Assembly (NCBI GenBank): GCA_017506865.1
Contig: JAFCMP010000445.1
Location: 620,001 to 684,000, forward strand
Direction: 5' to 3'
Length of the DNA stretch: 64,000 nucleotides
Origin: Tribonema minus
Taxonomy: Eukaryota > Sar > Xanthophyceae > Tribonematales > Tribonemataceae
The notes beneath the pieces were generated by a model, which had not been told where the DNA came from, ran no database searches, and saw only the letters and a program-made list of their open reading frames with translations. The translations under genes were made by a program, and so were the position numbers. Below are positions 1-11,869 of this stretch, piece by piece; within the stretch, counting starts at the first letter, position 1; each line of letters opens with the position of its first letter.

Positions 1-2165
1 AACAGTTGATGCACTCGCGCGCTCACCCGCGGCGGCTCTCGCGTAAAAAATACATGTCGCCAATGTGTACTTTTTATTTATTCTCGCTCAGGGCGCGAAA
101 AAGCCCAGATGATTGGCATCTAGCTGTAAGGAATCTACATGTCGTATGACAGTCTGAAAGTGTCGCAACGACAACCACTCAAACGCCAATGTGTACCTTT
201 ACGCTTCTCAACGCATCGCGGTACTTCTACAAAAGCACCATTTTATATTACGACACGGAAGGCTTTCAAGCCCCCCTACCCCCGCTATGCAAAACAGGAT
301 CCAAATGCTCGTCTGCCACGGCAGGGCCAAGTCCAAATGAGATTGACCAATGTGCCTGCACTCATGAATTTGGCCTGCAAGCGGGTGCAGCCATGGTCCC
401 TAACGCTAATAGCCTGAGCACGCATGCCTGCACGCGTGAAGGGGTCGCAAATAGACCAGTTGTATCATACACATCTGGCCTAGATGAGCTGTAGGGTTCT
501 TCAAGTGGCTCTTGAGCAAGGCAGTGGCTAGCGAGGCATGGCGTGCCGACTACAAAATTGCACAAGGCAAAAAACCGCCGGCCGTTGTGTGAGCACGCTT
601 GTGTGAAAATGTTGGTGTGCCGCTTACGAACCACACTTGCTTCGAGCAGTAAACAAGGCGTTTGCTCTGGAGCGGTTGGGGCAACGCATGCCAGGACTTG
701 TGGCCGAGCCATATCCTTGTTCAGCTGAACTTGTGGCGCGAAAGGCTCGATCGGACTGCAATTTTTCAGCTCCCTGCGATCATCCCACATGCGCGTATTG
801 GCATGCGCCCACCCAATGCTGTCCACTCGACGCACAAAGCAACCACAAACGTCCAAACCGCCGTACAAACTTGGCATAGTCGTGTGGTGCATCTGGTACT
901 CTTGGTTTCGCACGTGTCATCGCAGTGTATCATCTCAGTCAAAATGGAATGAACGGACATGACCGCGGATGCAACGCACTAGCACTAGCATCAACCATAC
1001 ACAGAGCAACAACAAATGATCAAATCGCCGTGCAACACTGGCAGAGTCGTGTGGTGTATCTGCTATTCTTGGCTTCGCAGCAGTGGCGGCGGTGGCGGCG
1101 GCCGCTCAAAGGAGCGACTCACTTCGCGATGCGACACACTGCCGCAGCTGCAGCAGCAGTAGCGCGCGCCTCACCCGTACCGCTGAATATAACGACGTGT
1201 GACAAAGACAACGAACATAACGGCGCATTCAACATTGACGTGCGGAGGTGCTACTGCCCCCCTCCGCATATACTTCACCACCCTTCCCCCCCCCCTCCCC
1301 CCCCCCCTTCCCCCCTAAACCCCGACCCCCCCCTCTGTGCCGACTCTTCCCCCTATCCTTACGCGCAGAGTGTGCTGCGCGCGCCCCCCCCCCCCCCCCC
1401 AAACCCCAAAATCCCATCTGTGCTGCCCCCCTATGCTACCTACTCAGGGTGCCAAACCCCTCGCTGGACCGAATACGACCAAATAACAAACGGCACGCTG
1501 CACACGCATGCGCGGCGTGCAGTGCATGCCCGCCATGCGGAGATCCTGAAGAGGGCATCTCCCCCCCCCCCCCCCCCCCTCCCCCCCCCAACAGGCAGTC
1601 GTGGATTGATGCACACGACTCGCCAGTACACCCCCCCCCCCCCCTTCTGCAACCCTAGCAGATGTCATGAGTTCGTGCACACAATTCGCTGACCAACTGC
1701 GGGGGCTGGTCTGCTGCCGCCGAACACGCCAGCGTCGAACAGCAACAGGAAGGGCTCGAGGCAGTGTTCAGCATCCCAGCCCTAGGCACAGGGCCAGCAC
1801 CTCAAGCCCCAGCCCTGCAGCAGCGCGCCCAAAGAAACACATCACCTGGCAGTGCGGCGTCACGCACACCATCGTGGATACTGCCGAGCACTGCTGCTGC
1901 TGTCCCGCCGTCTCAGCGCTCAGCGCAACTGCGCGTTCTCCGGCGCCTCTGTCGCAGATAGCGGCGAGAGCGACAGAGGGAGTGTGCATGCGTCGCCGTG
2001 GCGACATTCGCGCGCGGCGCAGCGCCGCGTGGCCGATTTGCTCTGCACGCGGCGCATCCCCGCGACGCACCCCCTGCCCCCCCCCCTCCCCCCTCCCCTC
2101 TGTTGAGCGCCCCCCCCCCGCCACCACCCAGCCGCCAGCGCGAATTCAACCCATCCAATGCGCAT
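1..2165. other. Left-edge region without an assignable gene
   Basis: I cannot assign a gene here. The stretch holds a copy of the foldback repeat (66-192) and a diverged direct duplication of about 80 bp (833-911 and 1000-1080) that resembles the exon-edge echoes seen in the genes to the right. From about 1270 onward there are many C-homopolymer tracts on the + strand, for example near 1276-1320, 1383-1400, 1560-1640, 2080-2110. Such C runs precede acceptors of + strand genes elsewhere in the window, so part of a + strand gene may be present. The long open frames across the C runs are low-complexity and not convincing. Confidence 0.5.
66..192 (+). repeat. Foldback-type repeat, solo copy
   Basis: About 120 bp almost identical to 12973-13093, inside intron 5 of the acyl-CoA synthetase gene. 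Only a couple of differences are visible near the left end. The shared core contains CTCGCTCAGGGCGCG followed by AAAAGCCCAGATGA. Two further diverged copies, one of them inverted, lie at 12257-12445 and 12846-12970. Dispersal of near-identical copies about 13 kb apart suggests a small mobile or MITE-like element, but I see no transposase and no clear target-site duplication. Confidence 0.75.
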
Positions 2166-5100
2166 TCACCGGGGGGATGCTGCGCAGCGCCGCGGCCCGC
2201 AGCACGCACGCAGCGCTGTCCCGCAGCGCGTTGCGATTACACCACGTTTCGCGTGGAGTCCTGCTGCCGCGAGAGCATTCCCCCCCCCGCGCCGCCCCCC
2301 CCCGGGGCTGAATCTCCTCCAACACCCCCCCGCGCATGGAGTCCTCCGAGGAGGGGGACGCAGGGGGGGGGGGGGGCGCCGTGCGCGCGCGCGCGCGCCG
2401 CGGCGCTGCTGCTGCTGCGGGCGCCGCCTGAAGGCGAAGATGCCGACGCTGAGGTGCGCCAGGCACGCGAGGCCCGTCATGACGTACGCGAAATCGACAT
2501 CCACGTGCGACTGCGTGCCGCACTGGACCTGGAAGCTGTGAGGGCGGGGGGGGGGGGGGGCACAGGGGTTAGCTCAGCTCACGTGCGGCGGGGCGGGAGG
2601 GGAAGCGCAACGCTCCGCGTTGTGGCACCCGCGCGCGTGACGACACGCAGCCTTGGTGTGCGTGCACATCTGACGGCGCGCAAAGATCGCACGCTGGCCC
2701 CAACCCTAATGCTAGGACTGTGCAGCCGACGCCCGCTCGCCTGCTCTCGCACGCGCGCCGCGCTGCGCTGCCGCCGCCGCCGCCGCCCGCGACCGCAAAG
2801 CGCTCTCCCATCCCATCCCAACCCAACACTTACTCCAACCCTGGCCTCGAAAAGAGTGACGCCAGCCCCCGTAAGGGAGGACCTGTCATCGCGCTCACCT
2901 GCTCTCGTACACGCGCCGCACCGCGCCGCCGACGCCGCCCGCGACCGCAAAGTAGAAGCCCAGCAGGCCCGCCGCGCAGAACCACGCGCTCAGCGCGAGG
3001 CTCGCGCGGCACAGCGCGCCGAGCCAGCGCCCCCGCGCAGCCTCGCTCCGCAGCCCCCCCCCCCCAACCCCCCTTTCGCCCCCCCCCCAGCCCCCCCCCC
3101 CTCGCAAGGGGGTCCACTTGGGTGCCCGTCGCACCTCATGCGGCCGCCGCGGCGCGGAGAGCCCTCTGTGAAGGCTATCGGCGCGCGGTGCCGCACTGGA
3201 AGTTGCCGTAAAATTCTCGTGGCAGTGTTCGGCGGGGTTCCAGGGGAGGCCCCCCCCGGGCGCGTGGGGGGGGGTGTGGGGTTGCGGCGGCGCGCGCCGC
3301 TTGCGCCCGCACGGCGGCGTGGAGCACCACGACGGCGCGCGCTGCTGCTGCTGTTGCTGCCGCTGCTGCTGCTGCCGCGGCTGCTGCTGCTGCTGCTGCT
3401 GCTGGTGCACTTGCTGTGATTCGTGCCGCTGCTGCTGCTGTTGCAACTGCTGCTGCTGCTGCTGGAACAAATGTGTTGAGCACTGCTGGTCCTGCGTGCC
3501 GTGCTGCGGCGGCGGCAGCGGGTGCGCACCGTGGCACCGCTGCTGCTGCTGCTGCCGCTGCTGCGGGTCTGCGGCAGGCAGCGCCGGCAGCGGCGACGGC
3601 AGCAGCAGCAGCGGCGGCGCGGGCTGCAGCTCGAAAGACGCGGGCAGCGCATCCTCAGGGTATGGCGTGGGGGTTGCGGAGGGGTCCATGTAGGGGTCTT
3701 CAGGGGGGGGGGGGGCGCGGCTGCTCAGCGGCCGGCAGAGGAGCGCTGCCACCAGCACCAGCGCGGTGACGTTGAGGCACTGTGCGTGTGCAGTGGAGGG
3801 GGATTTGGGGGGGGAAGGGGGGATTGAGGGATGGCGCGCGTGCGTGCTGTGAGATGAATGCGTGGTTTTTAGCAAGGGAGAGCTGCGTCAATCCTGCCAT
3901 TCCTGACGTTACGGCATGACTGAGATCAACGCAGCATGGGCTGCGCTTGCGGGGAAAAACGTCATTCGCGCGTGCCTGGGCGCCCTGCCATGATTCGTGA
4001 ACCCGCATTCCACACGAGAGTGCAGCGCGCGCGCAACTCACCAGTCCCATGATGTGGCCCAGCCCGACCAAGCCCCCTAAACACCCCGTAGCAGCGCTCA
4101 GCTCGGACAGGGGGTAGCTCGGCTGCACGCCGTTCCCGCCAATGTTGGTCCGTGCCGCGCGCCACCCGACCCAGAAGCCGAGCGCGCGCACGGAGCTCTC
4201 CGAGGAGGGCTGCAGGTCGCGGCAGTCGACGTGCGCCGCAAAGTAGCCTGCGTGACAGTTACGGCAGCGCTTACGTCAGTTAATTACGTCATGGGTAACG
4301 CGTAGAGACGTGTGCGTAGCCGGCACGACACTTATGTCAATTCGCGCACGGAGCTCTCCGAGGAGGGCTGCAGGTCGCGGCAGTCCACGTGCGCCGCAAA
4401 GTAGCCTGCGCGGCAGTCGCGGCAGCAGTTACGTCAGTTACGTCATGGGTACAGCGCGGGGGCGTGATGCATAGCCGGCATGACAGTTACACCCAGAAGC
4501 CGAGCGCGTAGACGGAGCTCTCTCCGAGGAGGGCTGCAGGTCGCGGCAGTCAACGTGCGCCGCAAAGTAGCCTGCACGCGACCAGTTACGGTAGGAGTTA
4601 CGTCAGTTACGGCATGGATAACGCGCAGAGGCGTGATGCACGACAGATACGTCAGTTATAACGCAAGCGCGCACGGAGCTCTCCGAGGAGGGCTGCAGGT
4701 CGCGGCAGTCGACGTGCGCCGCAAAGTAGCCTGCGCGGCATTTGCGGCAGCAGTTACGTCAGTTATATCATGGGTAAAGCGCGGAGGCGTGATGCATAGC
4801 CGGCATGACAGTTTCACCCAGAAGCCGAGCGCGCGCACGGAGCTCTCCGAGGAGGGCTGCAGGTCCCTGCACACAACGTGCGCCGCAAAGTAGCCTGCGC
4901 GGCAGTTACTGCAGTTACGTCATGGGCAAAAGTGAGGACTTGAGCCCAATTAGCATCAGATGTTGCAAGACTCTTGTCGGGCCAAGAGTAGACGCGGAAC
5001 CTAAGTCGACCATTGGCAAGCTTACACTGAGTCGACCGTTGCGAATGAGCAATGACACATGATGCTGAGCGCTGCTGCATTCTGCAACTGCTTCGCGCAG

Positions 5101-5977
5101 CGATCGCAGGCTGCGAGTATGACCACCTCTCACCCATGTGTGGGCGGCGCTGAGGCAGATCGGGCTCACGCGGAGCACTGCTGGCGCGCAAAACAGTTAC
5201 CGCCGTAACCGCTTTGCAACCGGCATGGGACCGCCCGTGTGGCCGCTCCTCGCGCGCAGCAGCGGCGCTGAGGCAGAGCAGTCATACCAGCGCCAACTCG
5301 CGGGCGCATGCAGCGTTTGCCACTTGACCTCTTGCAGAGTCAACTTGCTTGCTTGCTGTGTGCACTGCTGTCGCGCAAAACTGTCACGCCGTAACTGGTT
5401 CACCATGCAAACATCCCCAGTGCTCACCCGCGTCGGTGGCGCTGAGGCACACCAAATTCATGCCGAGCACTGCTGCACGCGAAACTGCCGCGCCGTGGCC
5501 GCTTCATCACGCAAACCCCTCTCACCCCTCACGCCCGCGTGTGTGGCGTTGAGGCACACCACTTTCATACTGAGTGCTGTCACGTGAAACTGTCACCCCG
5601 TAACCGCTTCATCACACAAACCGCCTCTCCTACCCGCGTCAGTGGCGCTGAGGCACACCAGGGTCACGCCGAGCACTGCCAGCAGTGCTGCTGTCATGCG
5701 AAACTGTTACGCCGTAACCGCTTCATCACGCAAGCCTCTCTCACCCCTCGCACCCGCATCAGTAGCGCTGAGGCACACCAAATTCACGCTGAGCACTGCT
5801 GTAATGCAAAAGTGTCACGCCGTAACCGCTCTCACCCGCATCCGTGGCACTAAGGCACACCAGGTTCATGCAGAGCACGCCGAGCAGCAGCAGCGCCAGC
5901 AGTATCAGGAACGGGTACGCCTCGCCGCTGTCGCGATCTGCAGCGTCCGCGCGCGCGTGGCTGAAGTCCCGCAGCGG
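2166..5977 (-). CDS. Unidentified multi-pass membrane protein with poly-Gln tail (partial model)
   Basis: Family not recognised. Exons that join in phase are 5977-5836 (47 codons plus 1 nt), 4247-4042 (206 nt) and 3779-2899 (881 nt open frame), followed by 2535 to a stop at 2166-2168. Exon one carries a hydrophobic segment around YPFLILLALLLLGVLCMNLV. Exon two ends in a Gly-rich hydrophobic stretch (TGCLGGLVGLGHIMGL). The third opens with LNVTALVLVAALLC, continues Pro/Gln-rich with several runs of 5-8 Gln (about 3340-3575), and ends in a hydrophobic stretch (ALSAWFCAAGLLGFYFAVAG). The last has a helix around YVMTGLACLAHLSVGIFAF. The 881-nt exon may hide an intron near 3050-3250, where the reading frame crosses G/C homopolymers, and the tail after about 2430 is doubtful. 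The start and upstream exons were not found. It is transcribed away from the acyl-CoA synthetase gene. Confidence 0.4.
2726..2793 (-). repeat. 3'-edge echo of the 3779-2899 exon
   Basis: On the minus strand this repeats the end of the exon that finishes at 2899: a TTTGCGGTCGCGGGCGGC-like core, then a CGTGCGAGAGCAG end directly followed by a donor-like GCGAGC in place of GTGAGC. It lies downstream of the full exon, as all 3'-edge copies in this window do. Confidence 0.65.
3340..3575 (-). repeat. CAG/CTG trinucleotide-rich block coding poly-Gln
   Basis: Interrupted CTG repeats on the + strand, read as CAG codons on the minus strand. They give several runs of 5-8 glutamines separated by short His/Ser/Arg/Pro interruptions in the tail of the unidentified membrane protein. 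The opposite strand and other frames give poly-Ala, poly-Ser or poly-Cys open frames, which are shadows. Confidence 0.8.
4320..4895 (-). repeat. Four 5'-edge echoes of the 4247-4042 exon
   Basis: Four decayed copies of the exon's acceptor and first ~70 bases end at about 4405, 4571, 4730 and 4894, with a spacing of about 160 bp. Each retains the peptide YFAAHVDCRDLQPSSESS in recognisable form (the last is altered to AHVVCRDL), and most keep the ALGFWV segment before the similarity stops. All lie upstream of the intact exon in the sense of transcription. The intronic parts of the unit (TTACGTCAGTTACGTCATGG-like) are repeated too, so the unit spans the splice junction. Confidence 0.85.
5105..5835 (-). 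repeat. About six 3'-edge echoes of the 5977-5836 exon
   Basis: Tandem decayed copies with a spacing of roughly 110 bp, near 5115-5185, 5235-5310, 5425-5480, 5535-5590, 5630-5690 and 5745-5815. Each carries a version of the exon end (peptide NLVCLSATDAG) followed by a GTGAGAG-like donor on the minus strand. All are downstream of the intact exon. Confidence 0.8.
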
Positions 5978-8238
5978 CTGCACGCGGCGAAGCCATTGAC
6001 ACGGTTACACGTGGTGTGAGGGTTAGAGTTTGTGGTGAGGGTTAGCCCTTATTAAGCGGCTAAAGTATGACAAAGTACACCTCGCCGCCGCTGCGTCCGT
6101 GCGCGCATGGCTGAAGTCCCGCAGCGGCTGCGAGGTCACGGGGCAATGGAGTGAACGCCGATGATGTGCTGAGCGATAGACTTGGGATGAGGGCGCCGCG
6201 CGTGAAAGAGAGCGCGCACCTTGGGGGTAGGGCTAGGGTTAGCGTGTCGTTCGGTGGCCGTTCGGAAGCGACCGCCAGAATGTGGGCTGCTGCGGTGGCG
6301 CACGCGCAGCATGGCTCAGGGGGGGTGCCCGCCGTGACGTTTATGAACGTCGCAGCACGCGCGCCGCAACACCCGACGCAGCGCGGCTTTACCGTATGCG
6401 TGGTGTGTGCACGGAGCGGGTTGCGCCGCGGCGCGTCACGCGCGCAGTGAGACGGCTGCGCTGCGATTGCGACGTGGCAGGGCAACGGCAGTTACACAAC
6501 CGGAAACTGGCCATAGCTCTCTTCCGCTGCTGCTGCTGCTGCTGCCGTCGTGCAACCTGCTGACCAGCGCGAGCGGCAACGCCTGCGCTCACGCATGGCG
6601 GCGTATGTTTGCTTGTTCGCTGGTGACGACATCGCCAGCGTGCATAGCGTGGCCATCCGCGCGCGCGCCGTGATTGTGAGCAAACGCTGTGGCCGCTGCT
6701 GCTGCTGCAGTGTGACTGCCGAGCAGCGCATGTCGTATGTAACATACGGTATGTTCGCTGGCAGCTCAACCCCCAGCACTGCAGGATGCTGTACGTCAGC
6801 TGGCGGTGGCGGTGGCGGCGGCGGCCGACTTGACAGTGCAGCACACGCAATGTGAACCTTCTGCCGCAGCTGCTTGTGCAAAGGGACGCACATTCGCTTG
6901 TGCAAAGGGAACGCGCCCTTGAGCTGCAACGTCTTGTGCAGTGACTTGTGTGGATACTTTGGAGTCGCCTGCACCTGAGACGCAGTGGCGCCAGCTGCTG
7001 CTGGCGCTTTGCAGTCCAGCCAGGCCCCGCATGAAGTAACGGAAGTGCCATGGCAGCGTGCTCGCAGCACAGATGCTTGCGTCAGGAGGAGAGTCCCCGA
7101 GATGCATCAGAACGAATGGTGCGCACTGGTGGCGCAGCAGCACTGAGTACTCTAACAGGTACCAACAGACACACATGCATGTAGTGAGGCTGCTCTTGTC
7201 CTCAGGGCGTTGTGAGTTGACCTGGATGCTCGTGAGGGAACACATGATATCGCCCAGTCCGACACAGCTGCTCGTAGATGGTGCATTCTAATAGAGTGAC
7301 GAAGATTCAGAGAACGTGATCTCTGTTACCACGCTTGCATCAAACCCAATGGGGCAGCATCCATCTGAGCGCGGGCGAAAACAGCCAAGCCAAAGCCAAA
7401 AGCGGGGGTCCGCGAGCAGCCCACAGAGGCTGGCTCAGCTTCGAAGGCGATGGTAGCCTCATGATGTGTTAAGTACAATGCCTTGCTTGGTCTTACGCTA
7501 GCTGTGCTATGCAGTTGTTGACGAGAACGAAACAGTCAGGTGTCAAGGGGCATCAAAGCAGACGTTTGCCCCAAGCACTCTCTAAAGTTGTGCCAGCCAC
7601 ACACCAGGTAGCGAGTGGCTCCACAAAACGCAGCTGAGGACAGAGCTTGCATCCTCTCTGTACCAGCAAGACTGGTGGATAGGCACCGCGGGCGACTTGC
7701 CGCACATGAACGTCTCGAAGGCACTTTTGGGCAAACATCGCTCAGAACTGTACCTTGATGTCCAGCTTGCGCCTGGTTTCCCGTCCTCCTCGACCATGTT
7801 CGCCAGTCCCTTGATCTCCTTGCTGCTGCTCAACGGGCTTGCCAGTGCCTAGCTCCAGCTCCAGCTGCACATCAGCTTTGGGTGCTGTGTCCCTCATTTT
7901 CCCAAGCGGGCCTCTCAAAGGACAGCGTGCTACTCTGTGCGCCGCATGGCGGCAGGGCCGGGGAGTATTGATCCCCCACGACCACCTGCTGCTGCCAGTC
8001 ACTGTCTTTCTGCGCACCTACTCTACGTTACACGTCAAAGGAACACTTTGGGGCGGTCGATGGACAAAAAGTATTGCGCCGCGATCCCTACAGTTAGCGT
8101 TCGAGCTGTTTATGTCCGACCTACACCATCGAGGCCCCTGCGCCTTGAGCTACTCGTAAAGCGAGGCAGTGGCGATGTGCAGGGGGTTATGGTCTGCCGG
8201 CATCATGCCGCCGCCACATACTGCTGTGGCGATCCAAC
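5978..8238. other. Divergent intergenic region / unlocated 5' exons of the left gene
   Basis: This separates the minus-strand membrane protein gene from the plus-strand acyl-CoA synthetase gene, so promoters of both should lie here. I see no TATA-like element I would defend. It contains the echo at 6080-6130, short GCT/GGC trinucleotide runs (about 6525-6545, 6690-6710, 6800-6830), and TTAGGG-type fragments near 6020 and 6230. Upstream exons of the minus-strand gene probably lie here. The segment 8017-7770 (minus) reads with a plausible exon end at a GTACAG donor, but two frames look equally good, so I leave it uncalled. Confidence 0.4.
6080..6130 (-). repeat. 5'-edge echo of the 5977-5836 exon
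   Basis: On the minus strand this repeats the acceptor (CTCGCAG) and the first ~40 bases of the exon, peptide PLRDFSHARTDAAA. It lies upstream of the intact exon. Confidence 0.75.
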
Positions 8239-11200
8239 ATGCGCTACGAGAAAGAGAAGGTGCAGCATGACAAGGTGTACTCCGTCATCCTGCCGGGGAC
8301 AGAGACGCCGACAACCACAGCCATACACAGGGCGCCAGAGACACCAGACGCTCTGCTCGACAAAATACCTGGACACGATGGCATCACCACACTCGCAGAT
8401 GTGTTCGCCTATGCTGTGGCGACCTATCCAACTAACCCTCACCTGGGCCATATCGTTGCCACCGAGACGGGGGGGCAGGAGTTTGTCTGGCAGACGTATT
8501 CCGAGGTACTTCTGCTTTCCTTGAAGTACGGTTATCTGCTTCAGCGCCGCGTTGGCTGCAACGACCGTGCGGGACCTCGTCTGTCGTCTTCATCAACTCG
8601 ACTCACTGTCAGAAATCGTACACCTCAAGAGCCACGTAGCGGTGGGGTCGAGGTCGAGCCCCCCCTGTAACACAGACTTTCACAGGGCACGGAAGGTGGC
8701 ACTTGAATGATGACCCACGCACCAGCGATCGCTTTGCGGCTCGACGCCAATCAGCTGATGACATCATGCTGATTTTCTACAAAGATGATGTCTACTTCAA
8801 CTGTGAATTGTGTGACTGAAGGCCCCTTCCTTCTAACCTTTAGCAGATACAGGTGCATTGCCCAGCTGTATGGCAAAATACGCGTGCTAAGCTCATTGCG
8901 TATGACTGGCGTGTGCTGCCGGCGCAACATGCAGTCACCTTCCCGAAAATCCCACAAGAAACAACTCATGACAGCACGTGCTTGCCATCCGTCGCAGGTG
9001 CATGTACGCGCCGTGAACTTTGGCAAGGGGCTGGTCGCCAAGGACCTCATCCCCGTCGTCGATGGCATGAAGATGCTGGCAGTGCTCAGGTTATACTCAA
9101 CTTCAACTTCAAACTCAACCCTAACCATAGCCCAACCTGGACCCCTAACCCTGCTCTCTGGAGCCGTAGAAGTAGTTTTCATGGTCGGCGATGCCAAGCG
9201 CAAGCAGCAGTGCTCACAGTATCAATCTCGAGTCCGCCATCCCGACCGCACGTTGCCCCTGGCTCTACACGCGCATAGTTGAGTTCTGAACGGCCACAGA
9301 GCCGCCATCGCGACACTCCAACAGCTGGCTAGCTGAACATGTATCTGCTGTCCGGAGCGTGACATGTTCGTGAAATGTTGATTCCCCATGCTTGTAGCGC
9401 TGCATTTGCTGGCACAAACGCTTACTCTAGTACTATTTCTGAAGTATCTGGTGCTGCAGCTGAGCCCATTGTGCCCGTGTGCCGCGCGCTGTGGCGGTCG
9501 TTGCGCCGCCGCCGCCGCCGCCGGCGTCGCAACGCTGCGCCAGCCGCTGCGCGATGCATTTGCCGCCGCCGAGGATGCGCTAGGCAGTGCTGGTATGTCG
9601 CGCTGCGACCGCAGTCATGCGGCGTACTTGGTGCGGCGCGCGCATCTCGCACGCGGCGCGCTCGTGCACGCGGGCACGGCATTCTGCGCACTGCACGCAC
9701 GCGTGTGCCTTAGGGTTAGGGCTAGGCCCATCTTTATGTGTCAATTCGCCGCTTAGAAGTGTTTTGATTCTTTGTAATCCTGCATGTCAGGTAAGGAGTA
9801 GGGTTAGGGTTAGGGTTACAGACCGCACTCGCCCGGTCATCGTGCACGCCATAACACGCGCCCTTGTATGGAGGGGACAGGGTGCGGTTGCGCAGGGCGG
9901 GGCACGCGTACTTGAAGTTTTGCGGTGCGCTTATTTAAAGTTTTCAAGTCGGCGCGCACGCACCGCGCGCTCCGCTCCGTTCTCCCTTCTGCACACGACG
10001 CGCGTACTTTGCCGCTGACAGATGCGCAAATGGCGCACGCACAGTTGACTTTTTCTTGGTGACCGCGCGCGCAGTGGCAGTTTCGTTTTGTCACTTTGCA
10101 AGCGCGCAGCACACGCTCCTTTGCGCTGCCACCACCATCCAACGACACCGTCGTGTACTTCAAGGCAAGGTGATCATGTACCAATGTGAGCGTTGAGACT
10201 CTTTACGGCTGGACACGGAGACTGGTACATAGCAAGCTTTATGCAGCTTATCAGGGCTTTGCGCGCCCTGAGCATGAATCAATCGCAACGACCTAACAGC
10301 CGCCCCCCCCCCCCCCCCCTCCCCCCCCCGACCTGCGCCGCCATCTGCAATATTCAAATCAAGCAATCAAGAGCCCCTGACACACACAAGTGACGCCCCC
10401 CCTCCCCCCCCCCCGCGCCCCTCTGCGCGTGATGGGCGAGCCAAATGCGGTACATGCCTTTTTTGAAACAACCTCGGAGCTGATTATCTGGGCTCGTCTG
10501 CGCTCTGAGCAAGCATCAATTTAATGCAACTGACAAACACACGTGACGCCCCCCCCCCCTCCTCCCCCCCCCCCCGTCCCCTCTGCGCTTGCAGCAAGAA
10601 CCGCGCCGAGTGGGTGATAGGCGAGCAGGGCCTCATGATGCAGGGCGGCACCGCCGTACCGCTATACGACTCACTCGGGCCTGACGCGATCCGCTACGCG
10701 CTCAGTCAGACGCAGCTGAGCACTGTGCTGTGCTCGCGCGACGAGCTGCTGCGGGTGGTGGCGTGCGCCAACGGCTGCGCGTCGTTCAAGGTGACCGCGC
10801 GTCGACACGGCGCTGCCTGTGCCCTGCTGCCGCCCGGGCGCCCTCCCCTTTGCAGACGGTAACCGTGATCCATGCGCTTGAACCCGTGCAAATTCTACTG
10901 TGCCCGACGAGCCCAGCCCTGCGCACTTCGTCATGTGACTCTCCACTGACGGCGTGCGCATGGTGCCGCCCCTGCGATGCTCCCCTCTGCAGACAGTGGT
11001 CCCGATTATAGGTCCCAGCTGTTACAATGCGCCAACGAACCCTGCGCACTTCACCATGCGACGCTCCACTGACGGCGTATGCCGTGCTGCGTCCCGTGCT
11101 CCTCCCGTCTGCAGACCGTTATCCTGATGGACGAGCCAACGCCCAGGGACAGCGAAGAGGCCTCGGTGCAGGGGCTCAAGCTCTACAGCTTCACCGAGAT

Positions 11201-11801
11201 TGAGGACGCTGGCGCGCACTACGACGCCTCGCGCGACTGTGCAACGCCGCCGACGGGTGAGTCACAGTTGAAGTTTGATTGTCACTTAAAGTGTGACGCT
11301 CCACTGGTGGCAGCGAGGTGCTGTTGATGTGCTGTTACGGGGTGGGCACGAGTCGAGCAGCCGCGTGGTGCCGCCGACGCGTGTATCACATGTGAAGCTC
11401 ACCTGGCACGTGAAAGTTACCGCTACATGTGGCATATATTTATCAATCAATATTTGCAATTTTTAGAACTTAGTTGTTGAGGGGCTGTAAACATGTTTAT
11501 ACGGGGTAAGCTCGAGTCGCCCAGCCGTGTGGCTGTCGAAGGGGTGACTCACACTTGAAGTTCAATTGGCGGTGGAAGCTTCGACGCTCCACTGGTGGCA
11601 GTGCGCAATGGCTTGACCTTCTGGTAGGCACACGGGCGGCACTAATAGTGTATCCCAAAGTACATCATATATTTTGTGTTTAGAAATATGTTGCCTTATG
11701 CCCGCAAACCCCCTCCTCCCCCCCCCCCCCCCCCCCGCCGCCCTAGGCGACATGGCCGCGACCTTCTGCTGCACGAGCGGCACCACCAGCAGTACATCAC
11801 G

Positions 11802-11869
<68 letters not shown>

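Noticed and set aside
925..1692. 255-codon + strand open frame
   Set aside because: Crosses several C homopolymers giving poly-Pro; reading frame lengths here depend on homopolymer length. No domain.
3274..3827. Poly-Cys, poly-Ala and poly-Leu open frames
   Set aside because: Shadows of the CAG repeat in the minus-strand exon.
4042..5835. CRISPR-like array
   Set aside because: Regular spacing, but units are diverged exon edges with splice sites, not identical repeats with unique spacers, and the DNA is eukaryotic.
6796..8017. Several 60-150 codon minus-strand open frames that might be 5' exons of the left gene
   Set aside because: Two frames are equally plausible around 7770-8017, and no phase-consistent join to the 5977 acceptor could be made.
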